Origin: Microbacterium sp. AB
GTDB lineage: Bacteria; Actinomycetota; Actinomycetes; Actinomycetales; Microbacteriaceae
Assembly: GCF_032878875.1 (NCBI RefSeq)
Contig: NZ_CP118157.1
Span: 1,612,001 to 1,676,000 of the forward strand
Length of the DNA stretch: 64,000 nt
Direction of reading: 5' to 3'
The notes beneath the pieces were generated by a model, which searched no databases, was not told the origin of the DNA, and saw only the letters and a program-made list of their open reading frames with translations. How positions within the stretch are numbered: position 1 is the stretch's first letter; each line of letters begins with the position of its first letter. Below, one piece after another: positions 8,735 through 16,226 of this stretch. The translations under genes and the position numbers were made by a program.

Positions 8735-10012
8735 GTGACCACTGCCACGAAGGCTTCGCGACGCACCGCGAAGAAGGACGAAGCCGCCGAGGAAGAGGTC
8801 GTCGAGGAGACGGCGACCGAGGGCTCCACGGCGAAGAAGACGACCAAGAAGACCACGACGAAGGCCGCGTCGACGAAGAAGACGACGAGGGGCAAGGCCG
8901 ACGAGAGCGCGCCCGCAGAGGACGAGGACCTCCCCGACGACACGGAGGCCGAGGACGGCACGGGTGACGACGCGAAGGACGAGTCCAAGGCGGACGACGA
9001 GAAGAAGCCGGCCGTCGAGCCGCTTCCCACCGGGGCGATCGTCATCAGCGCCAGCGACGAGGAAGACGTCCCGGTCTACTCCACGCAGATCACCGGAGCG
9101 ACGGCCGACCCCGTCAAGGACTACCTGAAGCAGATCGGCAAGGTCCCGCTGCTGAACGCGGCGGAGGAGGTCGACCTCGCCATGCGGATCGAGGCGGGCC
9201 TGTTCGCCGAGGAGAAGCTGTCGAACATGTCGGCCGCCGAGAGGTCGAGCCAGCTCGGCCTCGACCTTCAGTGGGTGTCCCGTGACGGACAGCGCGCGAA
9301 GAGCCACCTGCTCGGCGCCAACCTGCGTCTGGTCGTCTCGCTCGCGAAGCGCTACACGGGCCGCGGCATGCAGTTCCTGGATCTCATCCAGGAGGGCAAC
9401 CTCGGTCTCATCCGCGCCGTCGAGAAGTTCGACTACACCAAGGGCTTCAAGTTCTCGACCTACGCGACGTGGTGGATCCGTCAGGCCATCACGCGCGCCA
9501 TGGCCGACCAGGCCCGGACCATCCGCATCCCGGTGCACATGGTCGAGGTCATCAACAAGCTCGCGCGCGTGCAGCGTCAGATGCTGCAGGACCTCGGCCG
9601 CGAGCCCACGCCCGAGGAGCTCTCCCGCGAGCTCGACATGACGCCCGAGAAGGTCGTCGAGGTGCAGAAGTACGGCCGGGAGCCGATCTCGCTGCACACG
9701 CCCCTCGGCGAGGACGGCGACAGCGAGTTCGGCGACCTCATCGAGGACACCGAGGCCGTCGTGCCCGCGGACGCCGTGGGGTTCACGATGCTCCAGCGTC
9801 AGCTCGAGAGCCTGCTCGACTCGCTGTCGGAGCGCGAGGCGGGCGTCATCCGCATGCGCTTCGGCCTCGGTGACGGCCAGCCGAAGACGCTCGACCAGAT
9901 CGGCGACACGTTCGGCGTGACGCGTGAGCGCATCCGTCAGATCGAGTCCAAGACCATGGCGAAGCTGCGTCACCCGAGCCGCTCGCAGTCGCTGCGGGAC
10001 TACCTCGAGTGA
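8735..10012 (+). CDS. sigA: Primary RNA polymerase sigma factor (RpoD/HrdB type)
   Basis: The housekeeping sigma-70 factor, 425 residues. The GTG at 8735 is chosen over GTG 8720 because AAAGGCGAG lies at ideal spacing before it. The N-terminal ~110 residues are a Lys/Glu/Asp-rich region 1.1-like extension (repeated [10 protein letters not shown]). Region 1.2 begins at [21 protein letters not shown]. Region 2 shows the [17 protein letters not shown] core and the -10-reading helix [11 protein letters not shown]. Region 4.2 ends with [20 protein letters not shown]. It directs transcription of most genes. Its stop overlaps the next gene's ATG by one base. Confidence 0.95.
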   Translation: MTTATKASRRTAKKDEAAEEEVVEETATEGSTAKKTTKKTTTKAASTKKTTRGKADESAPAEDEDLPDDTEAEDGTGDDAKDESKADDEKKPAVEPLPTGAIVISASDEEDVPVYSTQITGATADPVKDYLKQIGKVPLLNAAEEVDLAMRIEAGLFAEEKLSNMSAAERSSQLGLDLQWVSRDGQRAKSHLLGANLRLVVSLAKRYTGRGMQFLDLIQEGNLGLIRAVEKFDYTKGFKFSTYATWWIRQAITRAMADQARTIRIPVHMVEVINKLARVQRQMLQDLGREPTPEELSRELDMTPEKVVEVQKYGREPISLHTPLGEDGDSEFGDLIEDTEAVVPADAVGFTMLQRQLESLLDSLSEREAGVIRMRFGLGDGQPKTLDQIGDTFGVTRERIRQIESKTMAKLRHPSRSQSLRDYLE

Positions 10013-10710
10013 TGGCGGGCGAGGCGAACGAGGGCAAGCTCCTCGAGGTCGAGATCGACGGCGGCCGTTACGCGCGCATCCCGCTGCGGACCAGGGTCGT
10101 GATGCCCGACGACGAGCTCGACGCCGTCATCGCGGAGTACGCGAAGGACGCCGTCCAGCCCGGCGACGTGCTCTTCGTGACGGAGAAGATCGTCGCGATC
10201 ACGCAGGGGCGCTCGTACAGGTTGGACGAGATCGAGCCCCGGCGGCTCGCGGTGTTCCTGTCGAAGCACGTCACGAAGACCGCCTACGGCATCGGACTCG
10301 GCATCCCCGAGACCATGGAGATGGCGCTGCGCGAGGTCGGCACGACGCGGATCCTGTTCGCGGCCGCCGTCTCGGCGGTCACGAAGCTCTTCGGGCGACG
10401 CGGCGACTTCTATCGCATCGCGGGAGACAAGGCCCGCGCGATCGACGGGCCGACGCACAACACCATCCCGCCGTACAACCAGGCGGTCGTGCTCGGGCCG
10501 GAGCGGCCGCGGGAGGTGGCCGCTCACGTGCGCTCGCTCCTCGGCGGGGACGCGCACGTCGCCGTGGTCGACATCAACGACATCGGCGGCAACATCCTCG
10601 GCTCCACGCTCGACAAGGCGGGGGAGAGGCGCCTCGTGCGCATCCTCGGCGACAACCCGCTCGGCCAGGGCCATCAGTCCACCCCGCTCGGGATCATCCG
10701 CAAGGTCTGA
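10012..10710 (+). CDS. CofE-like F420-0:gamma-glutamyl ligase family protein
   Basis: A 232-residue protein resembling the CofE/FbiB ligase family, which adds gamma-linked glutamate to coenzyme F420-0. Family-like segments are PGDVLFVTEKIVAITQG near residues 45-62, DGPTHNTIPPYN near the middle and VDINDIGGNILGS toward the C-terminus. No other F420 gene is in the window, so the true substrate may differ. ATG 10012 overlaps the sigA stop (TGATG), which implies re-initiation and co-transcription with sigA. A strong bidirectional terminator follows. Confidence 0.65.
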   Translation: MAGEANEGKLLEVEIDGGRYARIPLRTRVVMPDDELDAVIAEYAKDAVQPGDVLFVTEKIVAITQGRSYRLDEIEPRRLAVFLSKHVTKTAYGIGLGIPETMEMALREVGTTRILFAAAVSAVTKLFGRRGDFYRIAGDKARAIDGPTHNTIPPYNQAVVLGPERPREVAAHVRSLLGGDAHVAVVDINDIGGNILGSTLDKAGERRLVRILGDNPLGQGHQSTPLGIIRKV

Positions 10711-10724
10711 CGCGGCACCGGCGC

Positions 10725-10759
10725 AGAAGGGCTCCTCGCGGACGGCGAGGAGCCCTTCT
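10725..10759. terminator. Bidirectional Rho-independent terminator
   Basis: A perfect 15-bp stem: AGAAGGGCTCCTCGC at 10725-10739 and its complement at 10745-10759, with a 5-nt loop. It sits between the converging CofE-like and ATP-grasp genes and can serve both. Confidence 0.85.
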
Positions 10760-10771
10760 CCCGTTCTCTCG

Positions 10772-11794
10772 TCAGAAGCCGATGGCCTGGCGATAACGGG
10801 GCTTGTGGCCGGTGCGGATGCCCGTCACGGACGGCTTGTTCTCGTAGACGCCCGCGCCCCAGTTGCCCTCGACGAGCACGGGGCCGTCGGGGGCGACGAC
10901 CACGTCCCAGCCGACGTACTGCACCTGCGGGACGATGCGCGCCGCCTGCTGGACGAACGCGCGCACCTCCGGCATGAAGGGCAGCCGGAAGTCGGCGATC
11001 GGGAAGCCGGTGTCGGGATGCGTCTCGTGCACGTGGCCGTGCGAGTCGTAGCCGGCGCCGATGGCGTGGCCGGCGTCGTCGAGCATCGTGTAGAAGCCGC
11101 CGAACGACATCTGATCGCTGACGGCGCCGCGCCCGAACTTCTGCGCGATCGCGAGGATGTGCACCTCGCTGCCGTCGTTGAACGCCGTGATGCGGGTGGT
11201 GTTGACGGTGCCGGGGCAGACCGCCGCGATGTCGGGGTGCTGCACGATGAGCTCCTCGAGGAGGAGCTCGCCCCGTTCGAGGAGTCCGCGGTGGAACGAC
11301 TCCCAGTCGTCGACGTCGGCGGCGTGGTACCGGTGCACGCCGAGGCCCATGTGGCTGACGGGCACCTTCGCGACGATCGTGCCGTGGCGCTCGACGAAGT
11401 CCCGCACGGCTCCGACGTTGCCGGCCTCCACGACGAGCCACTCCCGCCGGAGGAACCGGTCGAAGCGGCGGTTGAACGCGATCTTGTCCTCGAACGTCAC
11501 GCGGTGGCCCGGATCGGCGTATCGCGCGGCGAGCTGCATCGAGACCGGATGCGTCATGAACGTCGCGCGCTCGGCCCTGCTGAGCGTCGCGAAGTCGTAG
11601 TCGACGTAGTCCTGGAAGGCGACGTCGCGCCGCGCCGCGGACCACAGCATGTCGGCGACCACGAGCGGCACGGCCTTCCCGTGCTGATCGCGCACCTCCT
11701 TCGCGCGCTCGATCACCGACCCCACGTCGATGCGGCGCGCGCGCTCCACGAGATAGCGGAGCTTGGGGCCGAGGCTCAGGCCGGTCGAGGGCAT
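10772..11794 (-). CDS. ATP-grasp protein of the sugar-transfer-associated type
   Basis: A 340-residue protein with an ATP-grasp fold. The N-terminal ~90 residues are helical (MPSTGLSLGPKLRYLVERA). The ATP-binding part includes RRFDRFLRREWLVV, the lysine strand GTIVAKVPVSHMGLGVHRY and the lid LLLEELIVQHP. The metal-binding end is WDVVVAPDGPVLVEGNWG. It resembles the sugar-transfer-associated ATP-grasp family found in wall and capsule loci. Such enzymes form carboxylate-amine bonds using ATP; the substrate is unknown. The ATG at 11794 has GAGGA 7 nt upstream. It is divergent, 49 bp away, from two racemase-like genes, which suggests a shared amino-acid pathway. Confidence 0.7.
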   Translation of the reverse strand: MPSTGLSLGPKLRYLVERARRIDVGSVIERAKEVRDQHGKAVPLVVADMLWSAARRDVAFQDYVDYDFATLSRAERATFMTHPVSMQLAARYADPGHRVTFEDKIAFNRRFDRFLRREWLVVEAGNVGAVRDFVERHGTIVAKVPVSHMGLGVHRYHAADVDDWESFHRGLLERGELLLEELIVQHPDIAAVCPGTVNTTRITAFNDGSEVHILAIAQKFGRGAVSDQMSFGGFYTMLDDAGHAIGAGYDSHGHVHETHPDTGFPIADFRLPFMPEVRAFVQQAARIVPQVQYVGWDVVVAPDGPVLVEGNWGAGVYENKPSVTGIRTGHKPRYRQAIGF

Positions 11795-11830
11795 GCGGGC
11801 GTCCTCCAGGTCGGGGTCGATGGGCCTGGC

Positions 11831-11836
11831 TAGTCT
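11831..11836 (+). promoter_or_regulatory. -10 element TAGTCT, leaderless promoter of the racemase-like pair
   Basis: TAGTCT ends 7 nt before the GTG at 11844. There is no Shine-Dalgarno between them, so a leaderless transcript carrying both racemase-like genes is likely. Confidence 0.5.
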
Positions 11837-11843
11837 AGATCGG

Positions 11844-12539
11844 GTGACTTCACCGAGCACCCGGACGAGCGCGCCGCGTGCGCGTGTGTCGCTCTCGGCC
11901 CTCGCGGCGAACATCCTCCTCGCGCGGCGTCGGGCCGGATCCGACGCCGTCGCCGACCTGCGACGCGACGCGTGGGGGCACGGCATCCTGACGGTCGGAC
12001 GCGCACTGGCCGAGAGCGGCGTGCGGGCGGCGCGTGCCGACGCCGTCGACGCGGCGATCGTCGAGGAGCTCGGGCTCGTGCTCTCCGAAACGGAGCCGAC
12101 GCTGCCGGCGGCGCTCGTGTTCGGCCTGCCGGGCGGCGGCGGCGCGCCCGTGCTGTCGCTCGTCTCGCGCGTGCTGTCGACGAAGCCGCTCCTCGCGGGG
12201 GAGGGAGTGTCGTACGGGTACCTCTATCGCGCCCCCGCCGACACGCGTGTCGCCCTCGTCCCGGGCGGCTACGCGCAGGGCGTGGTCCGTGCTCTGGGGA
12301 GTCGCGCGCATGTCGACATCGGCGGCGCGCGCCGGGCGATCGTGGGGCGCGTCGCGATGGACGTCTGCGTCGTGGACGTCGGCCCCCAGGAGGACGCCGC
12401 ACCGGGGGACGAGGCGGTGTTCTTCGGCTCCGGCGCCGTTCGCGACGAGATCGCGGAATGGAGCCGGATCACGGGGCTCGACGCGGCCGAGCTGGTCGCA
12501 CGGGTGGGACTCGGCGTCGCGCGGGAGGTGGCGGAATGA
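11844..12539 (+). CDS. Alanine racemase-like protein A: tyrosine-domain half, barrel mostly lost
   Basis: A 231-residue protein with two recognisable pieces of alanine racemase (normally ~370 residues). Residues 14-58 resemble the start of the PLP barrel, but the lysine signature KADAYGHG reads RRDAWGHG, so the PLP-binding Lys is replaced by Arg (R40). Most of the barrel is then missing. Residues 113-231 are a good C-terminal domain with the catalytic-tyrosine motif GEGVSYGYLYRAP (Tyr124) and GRVAMDVCVVDVG (Met172, Asp173). Alone it cannot form a normal active site. Its stop overlaps the ATG of protein B by 4 nt (ATGA). The clean reading frame and retained key residues argue against a pseudogene. 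Confidence 0.75.
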   Translation: MTSPSTRTSAPRARVSLSALAANILLARRRAGSDAVADLRRDAWGHGILTVGRALAESGVRAARADAVDAAIVEELGLVLSETEPTLPAALVFGLPGGGGAPVLSLVSRVLSTKPLLAGEGVSYGYLYRAPADTRVALVPGGYAQGVVRALGSRAHVDIGGARRAIVGRVAMDVCVVDVGPQEDAAPGDEAVFFGSGAVRDEIAEWSRITGLDAAELVARVGLGVAREVAE

Positions 12540-13570
12540 CCGAGCTGCGGATCGATCTCGGGCGACTGCGTCGGAACGTGCGGGTCGTGGCGGAGCGCAT
12601 GGCGCCGGCCGCGCTGATGCTCGTGGTCAAGGACGACGCGTACGGGCACGGCGTCGAGCCGGTCGTCTCCGCCGCGCTGGAGGAGGGCGTCGGATGGATC
12701 GGCGCGTTCGACGTCGCGACGGGTGTGCGGGCGAAGACGGTGGCCCGAGCGCGGGCACGGGTGTTCGCCTGGCTCACGGTCGGTCACGACGAGGTCGCGG
12801 AGGCGCTCTGGGCGGGGCTCGAGCTCGGCGTGGGCGACGCGGGCTACCTGGAGCGCGTGGCGGCGTGCGCGGCGGATGCGGGGACGACGGCGGTCGTGCA
12901 CCTGAAGATCGACACCGGTCTCCACCGCAACGGCGTCCGCCCGGAGGAGTGGCCCGGCTTCGTCGCGCGTGCGGCACGGCTCGAGCGCGACGGCGTGCTC
13001 CGCGTCGCGGGCGTGTGGAGTCACATCTCCGAGGCGAGCGACGAAGACGACGATGACGCCCGTGCGGCATTCCTCCACGCCGTCGACGCGGCGCGCGCGG
13101 CGGGGCTGACGCCGGAAGTGCGGCATCTGGCCGCCAGCGCCGCGGCCTGGCACCGAGGGGAGTTCCGGGCGGACCTCGTCCGCGTCGGCGCCTTCTGCTA
13201 CGGGATCCGCTCGGCGGACGGCCCCGACATCCCCGGCATCGCCCCGGCGGCGACGCTCGTGACGCACGTGACGCGGGTCATGGGAGACCTCGTCGAGATC
13301 GGCGTCGGATCGCTCGACGGGCTCTTCTCGACGCTCGCCGGCCGGATCGCGGTGGGCACGCCGGCCGGCGCGCGCGCTCTCGTCGAGGTGCACGAGACGG
13401 CCTCGACGGTCGACGGATGGACGTCCGCATCGGTCGGCGACGAGGTCGTCGTGTTCGGGCCCGGCAGCTCGGGCGAGGCCTCGGCCACGACGCTCGCCGA
13501 GCGCGTCGGCACGGTGGGCGAGGAAGTGCTGCTGAGGGTCTCCCCGCTCGTCCCACGAGTCGTCGTCTGA
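12536..13570 (+). CDS. Alanine racemase-like protein B: lysine-barrel half, tyrosine domain degenerate
   Basis: A 344-residue fold-type III PLP protein. The barrel is intact: VVKDDAYGHG with the PLP lysine K32, HLKIDTGLHRNGV, GVWSHISEA and LVRVGAFCYGI holding the Arg that contacts the pyridine nitrogen. The C-terminal domain has the right length but has lost the tyrosine motif (VSYG is replaced by GSLDG in IGVGSLDGLF) and the Met-Asp motif (VHETASTVDGW). It keeps VGDEVVVFG. Thus it lacks what protein A keeps. The two overlap as ATGA and GGGAGGTGG precedes the ATG. Inference: A and B form a heterodimeric amino-acid racemase. The substrate could be alanine or a diamino acid such as ornithine or lysine used in type B peptidoglycan. 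Confidence 0.75.
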   Translation: MTELRIDLGRLRRNVRVVAERMAPAALMLVVKDDAYGHGVEPVVSAALEEGVGWIGAFDVATGVRAKTVARARARVFAWLTVGHDEVAEALWAGLELGVGDAGYLERVAACAADAGTTAVVHLKIDTGLHRNGVRPEEWPGFVARAARLERDGVLRVAGVWSHISEASDEDDDDARAAFLHAVDAARAAGLTPEVRHLAASAAAWHRGEFRADLVRVGAFCYGIRSADGPDIPGIAPAATLVTHVTRVMGDLVEIGVGSLDGLFSTLAGRIAVGTPAGARALVEVHETASTVDGWTSASVGDEVVVFGPGSSGEASATTLAERVGTVGEEVLLRVSPLVPRVVV

Positions 13571-13577
13571 CGACAAC

Positions 13578-13610
13578 GAAGCGCCCGCCCCTTCGCGGGA
13601 CGGGCGCTTC
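13578..13610 (+). terminator. Terminator after the racemase-like pair
   Basis: GAAGCGCCCG (13578-13587) pairs with CGGGCGCTTC (13601-13610) around a 13-nt loop. It lies between converging genes and probably serves both directions. Confidence 0.75.
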
Positions 13611-13622
13611 GGAGGCCTGTGC

Positions 13623-13838
13623 TCAGTCGGTCTCGTGGAGCCTGGCGGTCTCGTCGAGCCAGGAGTCGGCGATCGCGCGGAGCTTCTCCTCGTACTTGCG
13701 CCCATGGTGGGCGCAGTACAGCAGCTGGCTGCCCTTCACCTCGGCGGCGATGTATGCCTGAGCGCCGCACGTGTCGCAGCGATCCGCCGCGCTGAGACGG
13801 TAGGAGACAGGTGCTTCGGTCGTGGTGGTCGCGGTCAT
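13623..13838 (-). CDS. DUF7455-type small zinc-binding protein
   Basis: A 71-residue protein with CDTCGAQAYIA and LLYCAHHGRKY, a C-x2-C ... C-x2-H arrangement expected to bind zinc. This small family is conserved in actinobacteria and commonly lies beside the second type II topoisomerase genes, as it does here. Function is unknown. GGGAGG lies 7 nt before the ATG. It is divergent from parE. Confidence 0.8.
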   Translation of the reverse strand: MTATTTTEAPVSYRLSAADRCDTCGAQAYIAAEVKGSQLLYCAHHGRKYEEKLRAIADSWLDETARLHETD

Positions 13839-14014
13839 GTGTCTGCCTCCCTGTTCGAACCTCGCGAGTCGAGTTCTCAGTATGAAACCACGCCGGCATC
13901 CGAAAGATGCCCAGGAGCCGCGCTGTTTCGCTCAGCGCGTACGGATGCGAGGCGGAACGGGGGATCACGGCGCCCCGCCGGGTGTGTCGGCGGGGCCGTG
14001 GGCGACATCGAAAG

Positions 14015-14020
14015 TATGAT
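14015..14020 (+). promoter_or_regulatory. -10 element TATGAT of the parE promoter
   Basis: TATGAT ends 8 nt before the GTG at 14029, with no Shine-Dalgarno between, so the mRNA is leaderless or nearly so. About 20 bp upstream is a GC-rich inverted repeat (CCCCGCC 13973-13979, GGCGGGG 13989-13995) at the -35 position. Confidence 0.5.
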
Positions 14021-14028
14021 CGAAGATC

Positions 14029-16110
14029 GTGACTGCCGAGTACTCCGCCCATCACCTGCAGGTCCTGGAAGGCCTGGAGGCCGTCCGCAAGCGACCCGGC
14101 ATGTACATCGGGTCGAACGGGTCGCCCGGCCTCATGCACTGCCTCTGGGAGATCATCGACAACGCGGTCGACGAGGCCGTCGCCGGCAACGGCACGCGCA
14201 TCGACGTCATCCTCCGCACGGACGGCAGCGTCGAGGTCCAGGACCGCGGACGCGGGGTGCCCGTGGACGTCGAGCCGCGCACGGGGCTCACGGGCGTCGA
14301 GGTCGTCTACACGAAGCTGCACGCCGGGGGGAAGTTCGGCGGCGGCTCGTACGCGGCGTCCGGCGGCCTGCACGGCGTGGGCGCGTCGGTCGTGAACGCG
14401 CTGTCCGAGCGCCTGGACGTCGAGGTCGACCGGGGCGGCAAGACCTGGGCCATGTCGTTCCACCGGGGCGAGCCGGGCCGGTTCGCCGACAGCGGCGAGG
14501 CTCGTCCGGACGCGCCGTTCTCGCCCTTCCAGGACGGCAGCGAGCTGAGCGTCGTCGGCAAGGTCGCCCGCGGGGTCACCGGCACGCGCGTGCGCTACTG
14601 GGCGGACCGGCAGATCTTCACGAAGGACGCGGCGTTCCAGCTCGACGAGCTCGTGACGCGCGCGCGGCAGACGGCGTTCCTCGTCCCGGGCCTCGAGATC
14701 GTCATCCGCGACGAGCGCGGCGAGGAGCCGACCTCGACCTCCTACCGCTTCGACGGCGGCATCTCGGAGTTCGTGCACTTCCTCGCGACCGATGCGCCCG
14801 TGACGGACGACTGGCGGCTCCAGGGGAGCGGCACGTTCACCGAGACCGTGCCGATGCTGCAGCCGGACGGCTCCATGCGCTCGACGGAGGTCGAGCGGGA
14901 GTGCAGCGTCGACATCGCCCTGCGCTGGGGCACGGGCTACGACACGATCGTGCGCTCGTTCGTGAACATCATCTCCACGCCCAAGGGCGGCACGCACCAG
15001 CAGGGCTTCGAGCAGGAGCTCCTCAAGCAGCTGCGCTCGGAGGTGGAGAAGAACGCCCGGCGGCTCAAGGTCGGGCAGAACGAGAAGCTCGAGAAGGACG
15101 ACGTGCTCGCCGGTCTCACGGCGGTGCTCACGGTCACGCTGCCCGAGCCGCAGTTCGAGGGGCAGACGAAGGAGATCCTCGGGACCCCGGCCGCGCGGGC
15201 GATCGTCGCGAAGGTCGTCCGGGAGGGGCTCAAGGAGCGCTTCACGTCCAGCAAGCGCGACGACAAGAACCAGACCTCGATGCTCCTCGACAAGGTTGTC
15301 GCCGAGATGAAGGCGCGTGTCTCGGCGCGCGCCCACAAGGAGACGCAGCGGCGCAAGAACGCGCTGGAGAGCTCGTCCCTGCCGGCGAAGCTCATCGACT
15401 GCCGCTCCAACGACGTGCAGAACTCCGAGCTGTTCATCGTCGAGGGGGACTCGGCGCTCGGCACGGCGCGCCGCGCGCGCGACAGCGAGTTCCAGGCGCT
15501 GCTGCCGATCCGCGGCAAGATCCTCAACACGCAGAAGGCGTCGATCGGCGACATGCTCTCGAACGCCGAGTGCGCGTCGATCATCCAGGTCGTCGGCGCG
15601 GGCTCGGGGCGCTCGTTCGACATCGACGCGGCCCGCTACGGGAAGATCATCATGATGAGCGACGCCGACGTCGACGGCGCGCACATCCGCACGCTCCTGC
15701 TCACGCTGTTCTACCGGTACCTGCGCCCGCTCATCGAGCACGGGCGGGTCTACGCCGCCGTGCCGCCGCTCCATCGCGTGATCGTCGTGAACCCCGGGTC
15801 GAAGCCCAACGAGACGATCTACACGTACACGGACGCCGAGCTGCAGCGCCTGCTGACCAAGCTGCAGAAGCAGGGCAAGCGCTGGCAGGAGCCCATCCAG
15901 CGCTACAAGGGACTCGGAGAGATGGACGCCGATCAGCTCGCGGAGACGACGATGCAGCGCGACGGACGCCTGCTCCGTCGCGTGCGCATGGAGGACGCCG
16001 AGGCGGCCGGACGCGTCTTCGAGATGCTCATGGGCAACGAGGTGGCGCCGCGGCGCGAGTTCATCATCGACTCCGCCGACCGCCTCGACCGCGAGGCGAT
16101 CGACGCATAG
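14029..16110 (+). CDS. parE: DNA topoisomerase IV subunit B
   Basis: A 693-residue ATPase subunit of a type II topoisomerase. The GHKL domain shows EIIDNAVDEA and GGLHGVGASVVNALS; the transducer holds the QTKEILGTP lysine loop. The TOPRIM domain has EGDSALGTAR, LPIRGKILN and DADVDGAHIRTLLL for the metal-binding acidic residues. Its partner parC is next, on the opposite strand and convergent. Because the partner lacks a GyrA box, the pair is called topoisomerase IV rather than gyrase. The enzyme decatenates daughter chromosomes and relaxes supercoils. Confidence 0.88.
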   Translation: MTAEYSAHHLQVLEGLEAVRKRPGMYIGSNGSPGLMHCLWEIIDNAVDEAVAGNGTRIDVILRTDGSVEVQDRGRGVPVDVEPRTGLTGVEVVYTKLHAGGKFGGGSYAASGGLHGVGASVVNALSERLDVEVDRGGKTWAMSFHRGEPGRFADSGEARPDAPFSPFQDGSELSVVGKVARGVTGTRVRYWADRQIFTKDAAFQLDELVTRARQTAFLVPGLEIVIRDERGEEPTSTSYRFDGGISEFVHFLATDAPVTDDWRLQGSGTFTETVPMLQPDGSMRSTEVERECSVDIALRWGTGYDTIVRSFVNIISTPKGGTHQQGFEQELLKQLRSEVEKNARRLKVGQNEKLEKDDVLAGLTAVLTVTLPEPQFEGQTKEILGTPAARAIVAKVVREGLKERFTSSKRDDKNQTSMLLDKVVAEMKARVSARAHKETQRRKNALESSSLPAKLIDCRSNDVQNSELFIVEGDSALGTARRARDSEFQALLPIRGKILNTQKASIGDMLSNAECASIIQVVGAGSGRSFDIDAARYGKIIMMSDADVDGAHIRTLLLTLFYRYLRPLIEHGRVYAAVPPLHRVIVVNPGSKPNETIYTYTDAELQRLLTKLQKQGKRWQEPIQRYKGLGEMDADQLAETTMQRDGRLLRRVRMEDAEAAGRVFEMLMGNEVAPRREFIIDSADRLDREAIDA

Positions 16111-16226
16111 CCGGCGCGCGTGCGGCGGGCCCCGCCCCGCTCGGACCGCACTCGCCATCGCGGCCCGGAGGGTTGTCGCTGACCGGAGGGACTCTCGCGG
16201 GACAGAAGGAAAGGGGTCCGCGGCGC

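Noticed and set aside
11844..12539. Protein A of the racemase pair as a simple pseudogene
   Set aside because: The frame is intact, it overlaps the next gene precisely, and its tyrosine and Met-Asp motifs are conserved, which decay would not spare selectively.
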